A stretch of DNA of 64,000 nt from Noviherbaspirillum malthae (GCF_015352985.1 NZ_JACYXF010000004.1:248001-312000); one strand, 5' to 3'; positions 35,746 through 45,236 are shown, counted from the first letter of the stretch. Numbers and translations are program-made. Notes: a model not told the origin generated them from the letters alone.

Positions 35746-35771
35746 GCGGCGTTCCATGAGTCGTTGCGGAG

Positions 35772-36482
35772 TCATTGCGGGAAGCTGCCGCAGGCAACAG
35801 GCAGCTTGACGGAAGAGGCCGGCGCAGCCGACATGTCCTGCGGGATGGGCTGCGATGCCAGCCATGCGGAGACCGCACCGATCTCCTCGGAAGTCAGCTG
35901 CGAGGCGATATGGGCCATGCAGTCAGGTGCTGCCGCCTTGCGCGCTCCGTTCTTCCAGGCGCCGAACTGTGCATTCAGGTAATCGCGCGGCAAGGCCACG
36001 AGACTTGGAATGGAGGGCAGCACGCCGGTGAGCTTCTGCCCATGGCAGGCGATGCAGGCGGGAATATTCCGCGACCTGTCTCCTTCCATGACCAGCGCTT
36101 CGGCGCGCTTCAGGCTGGCGGCGGGCAGATTGGCAGGCTGCGGCGCGGAGTAAGGCGGGTGCAGCGAGGAAAAATATTCCGCCATTTGCTTCAGATACTC
36201 TTCCGACAATGGCGCAACCAGGTAAGTCATCATCGGATACCGGCGCCGGCCATCGCGGAAATTGATCAGCTGGTTGTACAGGTACCCTGCGGGCTTGCCG
36301 GCGATGCGGGGAAAGAATCCATCGCTGGTTGCCCTGCCCTCCTTGCCGTGGCAGGCGGTACAGGCGGCAACTCGCTGCGCCATCGGGTCTGCGGCGCGGG
36401 CAGGCTGTGCGCCGGCCGGCTGCAGGACAAGCACGGCACTTCCTAGCAGGAGCGCACTCAACAATGTTCGAAGCTGATTCAT
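35772..36482 (-). CDS. Di-haem cytochrome c (c4-like)
   Basis: About 236 aa with a signal peptide (residues 1-31, cleavage near ARA). Two haem sites, CTACHGKEG and CIACHGQK, each at the start of a c-type domain with Met ligands in PMMTYL-like and later stretches. This arrangement resembles cytochrome c4. It precedes and is co-directional with the tri-haem cytochrome, 27 bases apart, so the pair is an operon and may form an electron chain from an unlinked dehydrogenase to a terminal oxidase. Confidence 0.85.
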   Translation of the reverse strand: MNQLRTLLSALLLGSAVLVLQPAGAQPARAADPMAQRVAACTACHGKEGRATSDGFFPRIAGKPAGYLYNQLINFRDGRRRYPMMTYLVAPLSEEYLKQMAEYFSSLHPPYSAPQPANLPAASLKRAEALVMEGDRSRNIPACIACHGQKLTGVLPSIPSLVALPRDYLNAQFGAWKNGARKAAAPDCMAHIASQLTSEEIGAVSAWLASQPIPQDMSAAPASSVKLPVACGSFPQ

Positions 36483-36859
36483 GGGCAATATCAACCTTGC
36501 ATCGCCGGCCGGTCTGGCCGGATTCATGGTGTGGAATTCTGATATGCATGGCAGCTGATTTACAGAAGCAGTTGCGGGAGTATTTACCGGATCAGATGCC
36601 TTTCTGCTCCGGTTTTCCTGGAAAATTGTCTTGTAATCGTGGTCGTCCTTATTCTTTCGTGCCGCCATGGGCATCCTGTGGATCACGCCATCCGCATCCG
36701 AGTCAATGGTCCCAATCTGATATGGTGTTTTTTTCGCCTTCTGAATCTGTTTTATTCATGCCCCCGGAGAGACAATCAGTGTCGATGCCGCCGGCTGCGC
36801 GTGTGCTTTCAGGCCTGCCGCAGTGGCTCTCCAAACTTTGATGCAGATCGGCAAAACAC
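36483..36859. other. Divergent gap without gene
   Basis: About 375 bases between the cytochrome and sulfite-reductase genes, which diverge. It should hold two promoters, but I find no well-scoring pair. No gene is supported. Confidence 0.5.
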
Positions 36860-38545
36860 ATGTACCGATACGACAATTACGATGACATCCTGGTCCGGGA
36901 GCGGGTTTCGGAATTCCGCGACCAGGTCAGGCGCCGCCTGTCGGGCGAGCTTTCCGAAGAAGAGTTTCTCCCGCTGCGGCTGCAGAACGGCCTGTACATG
37001 CAGAAGCATGCCTACATGCTGCGGGTGGCCATTCCCTACGGCGTGCTGTCTGCCGAACAGGTGCGCATGCTTGCGCGTATCGCGCGGCGCCATGACCGCG
37101 GATATGGCCACTTCACCACGCGCCAGAACATTCAATTCAACTGGATCAGGCTCGAGGAAGTGCCGGACATCCTGTCCGACCTGGCGTCGGTGCAAATGCA
37201 TGCGATCCAGACCTCGGGAAACTGCGTTCGCAACATCACCACCGAGCAGTTCGCCGGAGTGGCAGCGGACGAAGTGCTCGATCCGCGCCCGCTGGCCGAA
37301 ATCCTGCGCCAGTGGTCCACGCTCAACCCGGAGTTTGCCTACCTTCCGCGCAAGTTCAAGATCGCGCTGTCGGCATCGCGGGAAGACCGTACGGCGGTGA
37401 GAATGCATGATGTCGGCGTTTATCTCTACACCAACGACGCCGGCGAAAAAGTGCTGCGCGTTCATGCCGGCGGCGGACTGGGCCGCACGCCCATCCTGAG
37501 TTCGCAGGTGCGCGACAACCTGCCGTGGCAGCACCTCCTCTCCTACGTCGAGGCGATCCTGCGCGTCTACAACCGTTACGGCCGGCGCGACAACAAATAC
37601 AAGGCGCGCATCAAGATCCTGGTGAAGGCCCTGGGCATCGAGCAGTTTGCCGAGGAAGTCGAGAAGGAATGGGCGCACCTGAAGGACGGGCCTTCCACCC
37701 TGACGCAGGAAGAGTACGCACGTGTCGCAAGCCATTTCGTCCAGGATGCCTATGCGGTCGGGCAGACCGACGACAAAGTCCTGGAGCAGAACCTTGCAGG
37801 CGACCGCCGGTTCGCGCAGTGGGTCAAGCGCAACGTCCATCCGCACAAGGTGCCGGGATATGCGTCGGTGACGCTTTCGACCAAGCCCGGCGCAGCCGTT
37901 CCGCCCGGCGACGTGACAGCCGATCAGATGGAGCACATTGCCGGCTGGTCGGAGAGCTTCGGCTTCGGCGAGGTCCGCATCGCGCACGAGCAGAATGTCA
38001 TCCTGCCCGATGTCAGGACAAGCGACCTGTATCGCCTCTGGCAGCTTGCATGCGAGCAGAATCTGGGCGCGCCGAACATCGGACTGCTGACCGACATCAT
38101 CGCCTGCCCCGGCGGCGACTACTGCTCGCTGGCCAATGCGCGCTCCCTGCCGATTGCGGCTGCCATTGCCGAGCGTTTCGACGATCTCGACTTCGTGCAT
38201 GACCTCGGCGATCTGTCGCTGAACATCTCGGGATGCATCAATGCCTGCGGCCACCACCACATGGGCAACATCGGCGTGCTGGGCGTGGACAAGGACGGCC
38301 AGGAGTGGTACCAGGTCACCATCGGCGGCGCACAGGGCAACCAGTCCGCTCTCGGCAAGGTCATCGGACCTTCCTTCCGAGCGGAAGAGATGCCGGGGGT
38401 GATCGAGCGCTTGATCGAAACCTTCGTGAAGACGAGGCTCGAAAACGAAACCTTTATTGAAACCGTCGCACGTATCGGCACGGATCCGTTCAAGGCGAAT
38501 GTCTACCGCGACACTTCCAATGCCAGGGAGAACGCTTATGCCTGA
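36860..38545 (+). CDS. Assimilatory sulfite/nitrite reductase haemoprotein (CysI/NirA-like)
   Basis: A 561-aa sirohaem-[4Fe-4S] enzyme. The cluster/sirohaem cysteines are in CPGGDYCSLANAR and SGCINACGHHHMGNIGVLG; N-terminal NGLYMQKHAYMLRVAIPYG and GYGHFTTRQNIQFNWIRL are the substrate-side repeats. It reduces sulfite to sulfide (or nitrite to ammonia) by six electrons. No CysJ flavoprotein follows; instead DUF934 does, overlapping by 8 bases, as in many beta-proteobacterial cys loci. Sulfite is favoured by this context. Confidence 0.9.
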   Translation: MYRYDNYDDILVRERVSEFRDQVRRRLSGELSEEEFLPLRLQNGLYMQKHAYMLRVAIPYGVLSAEQVRMLARIARRHDRGYGHFTTRQNIQFNWIRLEEVPDILSDLASVQMHAIQTSGNCVRNITTEQFAGVAADEVLDPRPLAEILRQWSTLNPEFAYLPRKFKIALSASREDRTAVRMHDVGVYLYTNDAGEKVLRVHAGGGLGRTPILSSQVRDNLPWQHLLSYVEAILRVYNRYGRRDNKYKARIKILVKALGIEQFAEEVEKEWAHLKDGPSTLTQEEYARVASHFVQDAYAVGQTDDKVLEQNLAGDRRFAQWVKRNVHPHKVPGYASVTLSTKPGAAVPPGDVTADQMEHIAGWSESFGFGEVRIAHEQNVILPDVRTSDLYRLWQLACEQNLGAPNIGLLTDIIACPGGDYCSLANARSLPIAAAIAERFDDLDFVHDLGDLSLNISGCINACGHHHMGNIGVLGVDKDGQEWYQVTIGGAQGNQSALGKVIGPSFRAEEMPGVIERLIETFVKTRLENETFIETVARIGTDPFKANVYRDTSNARENAYA

Positions 38546-39053
38546 CATCATCAAGATCATCAACCAGATGCCGCAGATCGTGGCCGACGACTGGCAGCTG
38601 ATCCGCGACAGCGCGCCCAGCGAGCACCAGACTTTTGCGCACAAGATCTTTCCCTTCGCCGCGCTCAACGACCCTGGCAATGCCGCGGTATTCGACCAGG
38701 TGCAGGCCGTCTGGATCGCCCCCGATGACGACTTCGAAGCGTCCATCGCCACGCTGCTGCGCATGCAGCTCATTGCCGTCGATTTTCCCAGCTTCCGCGA
38801 CGGCCGCGGGTACAGCATCGCCACGCTGCTGCGCACCCGCTACGGCTGGAACCGCGAGCTGCGCGCCGTGGGCGACGTCCTGCGCGACCAGCTGAACTAC
38901 ATGCGCCGCTGCGGCTTCGATGCCTTTGCGGTGCGCGCCGACAAGGACATCCGCGACACCATCAAGAGCTTCAGCCATTACACGGTGCAGTACCAGGGCG
39001 CGGTGGACAACCCCTTGCCGCTGTTTCGCAAGCGGCATGGCGGGACAGAGTAA
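38538..39053 (+). CDS. DUF934 protein, sulfite-reduction partner
   Basis: A 171-aa protein. ATG 38538 lies inside the end of the reductase gene with AGGGAGA ahead. The core VDFPSFRDGRGYSIATLLRTRYGWNRELRAVGDVLRDQLNYMRRCGFDAFAVR is the DUF934 signature. The family is constantly linked to CysI-type reductases and is thought to help sulfite reduction (family knowledge); no cofactor motif is visible. Confidence 0.88.
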   Translation: MPDIIKIINQMPQIVADDWQLIRDSAPSEHQTFAHKIFPFAALNDPGNAAVFDQVQAVWIAPDDDFEASIATLLRMQLIAVDFPSFRDGRGYSIATLLRTRYGWNRELRAVGDVLRDQLNYMRRCGFDAFAVRADKDIRDTIKSFSHYTVQYQGAVDNPLPLFRKRHGGTE

Positions 39054-39115
39054 GCCAGGCAGCGTCTTACGGCAAAAGCGCTCAATCACAAACCTGTTTT
39101 TCGAAAGGCAAGCCC

Positions 39116-39328
39116 ATGAACAAGGACAAGCAATCCCGGCAGAAGGAAAGATCGTTCCTGTCGACGATGGTCGCGGTTGCCTGGTCGTTCATCGGCCTGC
39201 GCCGGAAAAAGGATTTCGACGAGGATGTGGGCGGCCTGAATCCCTTCTATGTGATCATTGCCGGCCTGATCGGCACGGCCATCTTCATCGGGACCCTGCT
39301 TGCCATCGTGAATGCGGTCGTCAACTGA
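39116..39328 (+). CDS. DUF2970 small membrane protein
   Basis: A 70-aa protein. Residues 15-28 (FLSTMVAVAWSFIGLRRKKDFDEDVGGLNP) match the DUF2970 family opening, and one hydrophobic segment (FYVIIAGLIGTAIFIGTLLAIVNAVV) ends the protein. AAAGGCAA lies upstream of the ATG. Common in Burkholderiales; function unknown. Lies 62 bases after DUF934 and may be co-transcribed. Confidence 0.8.
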   Translation: MNKDKQSRQKERSFLSTMVAVAWSFIGLRRKKDFDEDVGGLNPFYVIIAGLIGTAIFIGTLLAIVNAVVN

Positions 39329-39417
39329 TGCCTTGAATGCGGCGATGAGAACTGCTATGGTCCGGCAAGCTAGCCGGCTTGCCCGCATGCCAGCGGATCT
39401 CACCCACGGGAAATCGA

Positions 39418-40830
39418 ATGAAACGCTATGAATCCCTTGCCGAGGAAATTGCACAGTCGATCCGGACCGGCGTCATCAAGCTGGGAGACCGGCTGCCGTC
39501 GGTCCGGCAGACCAGCACCAGCCGCGGGGTCAGTCCCTCGACCGTGTTCGAAGCCTACTACCTGCTGGAGGCCAGAGGACTGATCCGTGCGCGGGAGCGC
39601 TCCGGCTACTATGTGATTTCCGGCGCCAAGGTTCTGCCGCCGGAGCCGGAGCAGTCGTCCCAGGCGCTTGGCGAGTCGACGCCGGTCGATGTCAGCCAGC
39701 TGGTCTTCGAAGTGCTGGAATCGGCCAGGACGCGGGATGTCGTTCCCTTCGGCTCGGCCTTTCCCAGCCCGCTGCTCTTCCCCCTGCCGAGGCTTGCGAA
39801 GTCATTGTCATCAAGCGTGCAGGACATGGACCCGTGGAGCACGGTGGACGACCTCACCGCCGGCAACGCGGCGCTGCGCCGCCAGATCGCCCTGCGCTAC
39901 CTGGCCGACGGCATGCATGTGCACCCGGACGAAATCGTGATCACGAACGGCGCGCTGGAAGCCTTGAACCTGTGCCTGAGCGCGGTCGCACGGCCGGGGG
40001 ATTGCGTGGTCATCGAGTCGCCGACCTTTTATGCCGCACTGCAGGCGCTCGAGCGCATCGGCTTGAACGCCATCGAGGTCCCGACCCATCCTCGCGAAGG
40101 CATCGATCTCGACGCGCTGGCGACGGCGCTCGAGCGCCACAAGCCGAAGGCCTGCTGGATCATGACGAATTTCCAGAATCCGCTCGGCAGCATGATGTCC
40201 GACGAAAGGAAGCAGGCCCTGGTGGAACTGCTCGCCGCCCATGGCGTTCCGCTCATCGAGGATGATGTCTACGGCGAGCTTTACTTCGGCAACAAGAGGC
40301 CGCCGTCGGCACGCGCTTTCGACGCCAAGGGTCTGGTGTTGCACTGCTCTTCATTTTCGAAGTGCCTGGCGCCCGGCTATCGCATCGGCTGGGCCATGCC
40401 CGGGCGCTACACCAAGGACGTGGCGCACCTGAAGCTGACCACGACCCTGTCAACCTCGGCGCCGGGCCAGGCCGCACTGGCGGACTATCTGGCCAAGGGC
40501 GGCTATGACAAGCATCTGCGGCAGCTGCGCCATGCCTTGTCGGTGCAGCAGAGCGCGATGATGCAAGCGGTCGTCCGCTACTTCCCCCGAGGCACGAAGG
40601 CCACCCGGCCGAACGGCGGATATTTTTTGTGGGTCGAACTGCCCGGCCAGGCGAATACACTGGAAATTCATCGCCGCGCCCTGGCGCTCGGCATCAGCGT
40701 GGCGCCAGGCCCGATGTTCTCGGCGCATCGCGGATTCACCAACTGCCTGCGGCTCAATTACGGACATCCCTGGGATGCGAAGGTGGAAGCCGCACTGGCC
40801 ACGCTGGGCCGGCTGGTCGCCGCTGCTTGA
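39418..40830 (+). CDS. MocR-family regulator (GntR HTH fused to aminotransferase)
   Basis: A 470-aa protein. Residues about 1-70 are a GntR winged helix (SLAEEIAQSIRTGVIKLGDRLPSVRQTSTSRGVSPSTVFEAYYLLEARGLI). The rest is a type I aminotransferase fold with the PLP lysine in CSSFSKCLAPGYRIGW and NFQNPLGSMMSDERK. MocR regulators sense PLP or amino compounds and usually control an adjacent gene. No such partner is clear; the GFA gene is convergent. ATG 39418 follows GGGAAA. Confidence 0.9.
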   Translation: MKRYESLAEEIAQSIRTGVIKLGDRLPSVRQTSTSRGVSPSTVFEAYYLLEARGLIRARERSGYYVISGAKVLPPEPEQSSQALGESTPVDVSQLVFEVLESARTRDVVPFGSAFPSPLLFPLPRLAKSLSSSVQDMDPWSTVDDLTAGNAALRRQIALRYLADGMHVHPDEIVITNGALEALNLCLSAVARPGDCVVIESPTFYAALQALERIGLNAIEVPTHPREGIDLDALATALERHKPKACWIMTNFQNPLGSMMSDERKQALVELLAAHGVPLIEDDVYGELYFGNKRPPSARAFDAKGLVLHCSSFSKCLAPGYRIGWAMPGRYTKDVAHLKLTTTLSTSAPGQAALADYLAKGGYDKHLRQLRHALSVQQSAMMQAVVRYFPRGTKATRPNGGYFLWVELPGQANTLEIHRRALALGISVAPGPMFSAHRGFTNCLRLNYGHPWDAKVEAALATLGRLVAAA

Positions 40831-40842
40831 CCTTGAGAATGC

Positions 40843-41000
40843 TTCCCCTCTCCAGAGGGGGGCGAAGGCAAGATTTCGCAGACCATCGGTCTGCACTGCC
40901 GCAGTCGGTTCGGCTTGCACGCCGAACCGCGGGGTGCAGAGCGGGGGTCGGGGGTGAGGGAGATCGCACATCCGCAGAAAGTCTTTTGCCATGCCCATCA
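40843..41000. repeat. Intergenic palindromic repeat, variant copy 2
   Basis: Same architecture as copies at 6266 and 61851 but with different palindromes: CCCCTCTCCAGAGGGG opening, then ATTTCGC with GCAGACC-ATC-GGTCTGC, a CTGCCGCAGTC spacer, CGGTTCGGC (40906-40914) facing GCCGAACCG (40921-40929), and a purine-rich GGGGGTGAGGG end. It fills the 198-base gap between the MocR and GFA genes, which converge here. Confidence 0.6.
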
Positions 41001-41028
41001 TCCCCAGTCCTCGCCACCCACCCCATGT

Positions 41029-41409
41029 TTATCTTGTCTCAAGCAGCGCCTTCGCCGCACTCTCCCAGTTCCTGCCGTCAAACAAGCTCACTCTGACGGA
41101 CGACAAATCAATCTCATGAACACAGCGCAGGTTCACCACCCAGATGCGCGGATCGATGCGCGGCCGCGAGAATGGATGAACGCCGCAATGCCGGCAGAAG
41201 TAATGCATCGCCGTCATGGTATGGAACTGATAAACCTCCAGCTCTTCCTCGCCGCTCAGAATGCGCAGCTTGCTATCGGGCGTGCCGTGCCATAGCGCGC
41301 CGACGCGCAGGCACAGGGAACAGTTGCACTCCGTCGCCTGATTGATATCGGCCTGCAGTTCGAAACGGACCTTGCCGCAATGGCAGGAGCCTTGATGGAT
41401 CGATTTCAT
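41029..41409 (-). CDS. GFA/CENP-V family zinc protein
   Basis: A 126-aa protein with the GFA cysteine set: GSCHCGKVRFEL (8-19), CNCSLC (29-34) and FCRHCGVHPFS (about 71-81). These bind two zinc ions in the family prototype, glutathione-dependent formaldehyde-activating enzyme; most members have no proven activity. Size is typical. It lies between a MocR gene and an ftsH paralogue, both unrelated. Confidence 0.85.
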   Translation of the reverse strand: MKSIHQGSCHCGKVRFELQADINQATECNCSLCLRVGALWHGTPDSKLRILSGEEELEVYQFHTMTAMHYFCRHCGVHPFSRPRIDPRIWVVNLRCVHEIDLSSVRVSLFDGRNWESAAKALLETR

Positions 41410-41554
41410 GTCTCACCTCCGGATGGGGGAAAACCGGTCAAAACCCGGATTCTCTGCTACGGGGTGCAGTGTCCGCTTCCGCAGGCGATTGCTCCATGGT
41501 GAAAAACGACGGTTTCGATGCCGTTTCCGACAAGGAGTGGAATGCTGAAGCTTG

Positions 41555-43543
41555 CTACAGCTCCGGCGCCGGCGGCAGGCCGGTGACTTCAAGGATTTCC
41601 TGTTCATCCAGGGTTTCCCTGTCCAGCAGCGCGCGCACCAGCGCGTCGAGTTCGCCCCGGTGCTGGCGCAGCAGGCGCGTGGCTTCCTGATGGCTTTCAT
41701 CGATGATGCGATGGACTTCAAGATCGATCAGCCGCGCGGTTTCTTCGCTGAAGGGCTTGTCGCCGCCGAAGCCCGCCGAACTACCGAGAAAGGCATTCTG
41801 GCGCGGCGCCAGCTGCACCATGCCCAGCCTGTCGCTCATGCCCCAGCGGGTCACCATGTTGCGGGCGAGATTGGTGGCCTGCTCGATGTCGTTCTCCGCG
41901 CCCGTGGTGCGGGTGCCGTACACCACTTCCTCCGCCACGCGCCCGCCGAGCATGCCGATGATCCTGGCGCGGAGATAGGCTTCGGGATAGTTGTAGCGGT
42001 CGGTCTGCGGCCGCTGGTAGGTGACGCCGAGCGCCTGCCCGCGCGGCACGATGGTGACGCGGTGCACCGGATCGGCGCCCGGCACCAGCAGGCCGAGGAT
42101 CGCATGTCCGCTCTCGTGGTAGGCGATGCGCTCGCGGTCGGCCTGGCTCAGCAGGATGGGCCGCTCGGGCCCGAGCACGATCTTTTCCAGCGCGTCGAGA
42201 AAGTCCTTGTGGCGCACATCGGTCTGTTCGCGCCTGGCGGCAAGCAGGGCCGCCTCGTTGACCAGGTTCTTCAGGTCGGCGCCCGACAGGCCCGGCGTGG
42301 CGGCGGCCAGCTCCGAAAGATTCACATCCTTTGCCAGCGGCACCTTGCGGGTATGCACGCCGAGGATGGCTTCGCGGCCGGTCTTGTCGGGCAGGTTGAC
42401 GACCACGCGGCGGTCGAAGCGGCCCGGCCGCAGCAGGGCCTTGTCGAGCACGTCGGGCTGGTTGGTGGCCGCCAGCACGATGATGCCTTCGCGGCTGGAG
42501 AAGCCGTCCATCTCGGTCAGGATCTGGTTCAGGGTCTGCTCCTGTTCGCTGGAGCCGCCGATGGCCGTCTGGCCGCGCGCGCGGCCGATCGAGTCGAGTT
42601 CGTCGATGAAGATGATGGCGGGCGCATGTTCGCGCGCCTGCTTGAACAGGTCGCGCACCCGGGCCGCGCCGACGCCGACGATCATTTCCACGAACTCGGC
42701 CGCGCTCATCGAGAAGAAAGGCACGCCGGCCTCGCCGGCCACCGCCCTTGCCAGCAGCGTCTTGCCGGTGCCCGGCGAGCCGACCAGCAGCACTCCCTTG
42801 GGCGCCGCGCCGCCGAGCCGGGTGTACTTGTCCGGATCCTTCAGGAAATCCACGACCTCGACCAGTTCCTGTTCGGCCTCGTCGATGCCGGCCACGTCAT
42901 TGAAGGTGACGCGCGAATCCTGTTCCTGGTCGTAGCGGCGCGCCTTGCTCTTGCCGATGCCGAACAATGATCCGCCCATGCCGCCGCCCTGCTGGGCAGC
43001 GCGGCGGTAAAGCCAGACGTAGAAGCCGATGAGCAGCAGCGCCGGGCCGAAGCCGTACAGCAGCGTGGCCAGCGCGCTGCTGTTCTTGATCGGCACAGCG
43101 CTGATCTCGACCTTGTTGGCGATCAGGAATTGTTCCAGCCCTGAATCGACGAAGGCCGGCAAGGTGGTGGTGAAGGTGGGCGCGGTGCGGCTCGGCGTTT
43201 CCGGCAAGGGTCCGGGACGCTCCTCGTTGGCCTTGCCTTCCGGCGGCCAGGTGACTGGCGCATTGAAGCGGCCTTCGATGCTCGCGCCCTGGCTGTAGAT
43301 CGACTTGACGTTGCCGCGCGCCACTTCCTGCTTGAAGACGGTATAAGGCACCGTCACCGGTGCGTCGCCGTCCGGAAAGAAGGTGCGCATCAGGAAGTAA
43401 TTGGTGAAGAGGATGATCAGGAACAGCAGCCAGGCCTTGCGCGGCGGCATCTTGTTCGGCACGCCTGCGGCAGGCCCGCCCGGCTTCTGGCCGGCAGGCA
43501 GGACAGGCTTCTTGAAGAGAGGAGAATTGTCGTCGCGTTTCAT
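41555..43543 (-). CDS. FtsH-type ATP-dependent membrane zinc protease (accessory paralogue)
   Basis: A 662-aa AAA protease. Two membrane segments (about 37-53 and 160-178) enclose a 105-residue periplasmic loop rich in Pro. Walker A GSPGTGKT is at 255-262, Walker B IIFIDELD at 310-317, arginine-finger region RPGRFDR near 372-378, and the zinc site HESGH at 476-480. It degrades membrane proteins. The N-terminal 36-residue Pro/Gly extension and the lack of rlmE and folP neighbours mark it as a second copy next to an expected main FtsH elsewhere. Confidence 0.9.
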   Translation of the reverse strand: MKRDDNSPLFKKPVLPAGQKPGGPAAGVPNKMPPRKAWLLFLIILFTNYFLMRTFFPDGDAPVTVPYTVFKQEVARGNVKSIYSQGASIEGRFNAPVTWPPEGKANEERPGPLPETPSRTAPTFTTTLPAFVDSGLEQFLIANKVEISAVPIKNSSALATLLYGFGPALLLIGFYVWLYRRAAQQGGGMGGSLFGIGKSKARRYDQEQDSRVTFNDVAGIDEAEQELVEVVDFLKDPDKYTRLGGAAPKGVLLVGSPGTGKTLLARAVAGEAGVPFFSMSAAEFVEMIVGVGAARVRDLFKQAREHAPAIIFIDELDSIGRARGQTAIGGSSEQEQTLNQILTEMDGFSSREGIIVLAATNQPDVLDKALLRPGRFDRRVVVNLPDKTGREAILGVHTRKVPLAKDVNLSELAAATPGLSGADLKNLVNEAALLAARREQTDVRHKDFLDALEKIVLGPERPILLSQADRERIAYHESGHAILGLLVPGADPVHRVTIVPRGQALGVTYQRPQTDRYNYPEAYLRARIIGMLGGRVAEEVVYGTRTTGAENDIEQATNLARNMVTRWGMSDRLGMVQLAPRQNAFLGSSAGFGGDKPFSEETARLIDLEVHRIIDESHQEATRLLRQHRGELDALVRALLDRETLDEQEILEVTGLPPAPEL

Positions 43544-43651
43544 ATGACAATTCGTCCCGGACAGGTCGGCGATAGTTTCTCGCCCGCGGCACGCCGCAGT
43601 TGTGTTATCTCAAGCTTCGTGATCGTTGCAGGCTTGTCCGCGCCGGGACTT

Positions 43652-43810
43652 ATACCAATCCCAAGTCATGACATGCCGAATGAGATCGATGGATTTTTTC
43701 GACTGGCAAGGCGCGGGAGGAGTTCATAGCGGGGCTATGGATGACGAGCGCGACGCGGCCAGGTGGAAAAAGACGCGCTCTCATGGCATGGAATGATTTG
43801 GGATTGGTAT
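43652..43810. mobile_element. MITE-like element, copy 2
   Basis: About 159 bases with terminal inverted repeats ATACCAATCCCAAGTCATGA and the near-mirror ATGATTTGGGATTGGTAT. It is the inverse orientation of the element at 21207-21374 and matches it throughout, including GTCTTTTTCCaCCTGG-like and CATAGC-x-GGGCTATGG blocks. Its right end supplies the first bases of the stop codon of the TPR gene. No coding capacity. Confidence 0.82.
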
Positions 43811-44376
43811 TACCTCGCCTTGGGCGGATGGTCGACCAGCCTGGCGACTTTCTGCACCGCCTCATGCCGCGCCTTCGCCGACTTGCGATTCGGATCCAGC
43901 GTGCGCAGGCGCGCATAGGTCTGGTTGGCCAGCTTGACGTACACGTCCCCGATATTTTCCAGGGCGACCGAATAGCCGGCGTCGGCGCGCAGCGACTGCC
44001 TCAGCAGCAGGCGAGCCTCGCCGTATTGGCCGTTCGCCGCCTGGATCACGGCCATGTTGTTGAACGGTTCCGGCATCTCCGGATGGTCCGCCGCCAGCGC
44101 TTCGAAGGCGCGCAGCGCTTCCGCTTGCCTGTCCTGTGCCATCAGCGCCGTGCCGCGGTAAAGCCGGATCTGCGGCTGGTTGCGGCTTTCTTCCGGCAGC
44201 GCATCGATTCTGTTGAGCGCTTCCTGGTAACGGCCCGACTGCAGCAGCACGGCGACGTCTTCGGCTTCATTCGTGCCGGCAGCCGCAGCGCCTCCCGCCG
44301 TCATCGTCATCGCCGCCAGGCAGAGGAATGCGATGCGGGATGCGATGCGCTCGTTGAAGGTATTGAATGTTCTCAT
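43810..44376 (-). CDS. Exported tetratricopeptide-repeat protein
   Basis: A 188-aa protein with a signal peptide (MRTFNTFNER ... AAAGTNEAED). Three TPR-like units: AVLLQSGRYQEALNRIDALPEES, LYRGTALMAQDRQAEALRAFEALAADHPEMPEPFNN and MAVIQAANGQYGEARLLLRQSLRADAGYSVALEN. The TAA stop at 43812-43810 is made at the border with a MITE-like element, so the C terminus could have been altered by the insertion. Last gene of a leftward surface/envelope cluster. I use ATG 44376; a GTG at 44385 is also in frame. Confidence 0.8.
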   Translation of the reverse strand: MRTFNTFNERIASRIAFLCLAAMTMTAGGAAAAGTNEAEDVAVLLQSGRYQEALNRIDALPEESRNQPQIRLYRGTALMAQDRQAEALRAFEALAADHPEMPEPFNNMAVIQAANGQYGEARLLLRQSLRADAGYSVALENIGDVYVKLANQTYARLRTLDPNRKSAKARHEAVQKVARLVDHPPKAR

Positions 44377-44424
44377 GGCTTCCACTTCCCTGTGGTGTTC
44401 CTGAACCCGCTTGATGATGTTGCT

Positions 44425-44781
44425 TCATGAGCGATGTTTGTTAATGACAAGAATATCCCTGGCGCAGCAGTCCATCAGCTGCCGGTAGACTTCCGGCGCG
44501 ACATTGATGCAGCCCTTGGTAATGTTGCGCCGCTGGTCGGCGCGGCCGGACTGCAGCCGCTCCATGCGCCGCTCCCCCGGATTGAGGGTATAGACGCGAT
44601 GGATGGCCCAGAGATATTTCTCGTTTTCCCGATACACCAGCACGCTGCCGTCGTAGCCGGCATCCTCGATGCGCCGAGGCGACAGGGAGTAGGTCCCTGC
44701 CGGCGTGTCCTGCCCTACCAGCGCGGGATGGCATGCGCCGGCAAAGCAGATGGTTGCAGCGAGAAGATCGACGATCACCAT
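44425..44781 (-). CDS. L,D-transpeptidase catalytic-domain protein
   Basis: A 118-aa protein. The end carries the YkuD-like active-site stretch NITKGCINVAPEVYRQLMD with catalytic Cys; AIHRVYTLNPGERR and TPAGTYSLSPRR are preceding family blocks. The N terminus (MVIVDLLAATICFAGACH) is a short possible signal. Such enzymes form or remodel peptidoglycan or anchor proteins to it. The gene starts 8 bases beyond the stop of the preceding gene. No LysM or PG-binding domain is present. Confidence 0.72.
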   Translation of the reverse strand: MVIVDLLAATICFAGACHPALVGQDTPAGTYSLSPRRIEDAGYDGSVLVYRENEKYLWAIHRVYTLNPGERRMERLQSGRADQRRNITKGCINVAPEVYRQLMDCCARDILVINKHRS

Positions 44782-44789
44782 GACGGACG

Positions 44790-45218
44790 TCAGCCCAGCG
44801 GCTTCTTGCGCGTGACCGGCGGAGCCGGTTGCACCTCGGGCTCCGGCCGCGCGACTTCCGGCGGCGGAGCCACCACCTTCGCCACCGGCCGCACGAACAG
44901 GTACTCGCCCCGTCCGACCGCCGGCAGCACGCGATAGCCGGTGCACACCGCTTCATCGATCGTGCTGGCGGGCCCGCACTCCACCGGCAACTCGCGCGGC
45001 CAGATGACGGCCGCGGTGGGGTAGCCGGGAAGGTAATTGGGCAGGTGGTAGAGACCGTCCATCACATGCAGCGCGGATTCCGTACCGACTGCTGGACCAT
45101 TGAACGGCGTGCCCGAGCCGAAGGGAAGGCGTTCGACCTGGAAGTTGAGTTCGCCTGCCGACGCGGCGCAGGTTCCGGCGGCAGCGGCGAGCAGAACGGC
45201 GTGGAATATCGCTTTCAT
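44790..45218 (-). CDS. Exported protein of unknown family, Pro-rich tail
   Basis: A 142-aa protein with a signal peptide (MKAIFHAVLLAAAAGTCAASAGE). The middle has two cysteines (VECGP, AVCTGY), suggesting a disulfide; the last 30 residues are Pro/Glu/Val-rich (VVAPPPEVARPEPEVQPAPPV). No known family is recognised. Next to the L,D-transpeptidase gene in the same direction, so it may be an envelope protein or its substrate. Confidence 0.65.
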   Translation of the reverse strand: MKAIFHAVLLAAAAGTCAASAGELNFQVERLPFGSGTPFNGPAVGTESALHVMDGLYHLPNYLPGYPTAAVIWPRELPVECGPASTIDEAVCTGYRVLPAVGRGEYLFVRPVAKVVAPPPEVARPEPEVQPAPPVTRKKPLG

Positions 45219-45236
45219 GTTGTCTCCCGGCGCTCG

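Noticed and set aside
36809-38836. 675-codon minus-strand frame opposite the sulfite reductase
   Set aside because: Shadow of CysI, with no start site or motif.
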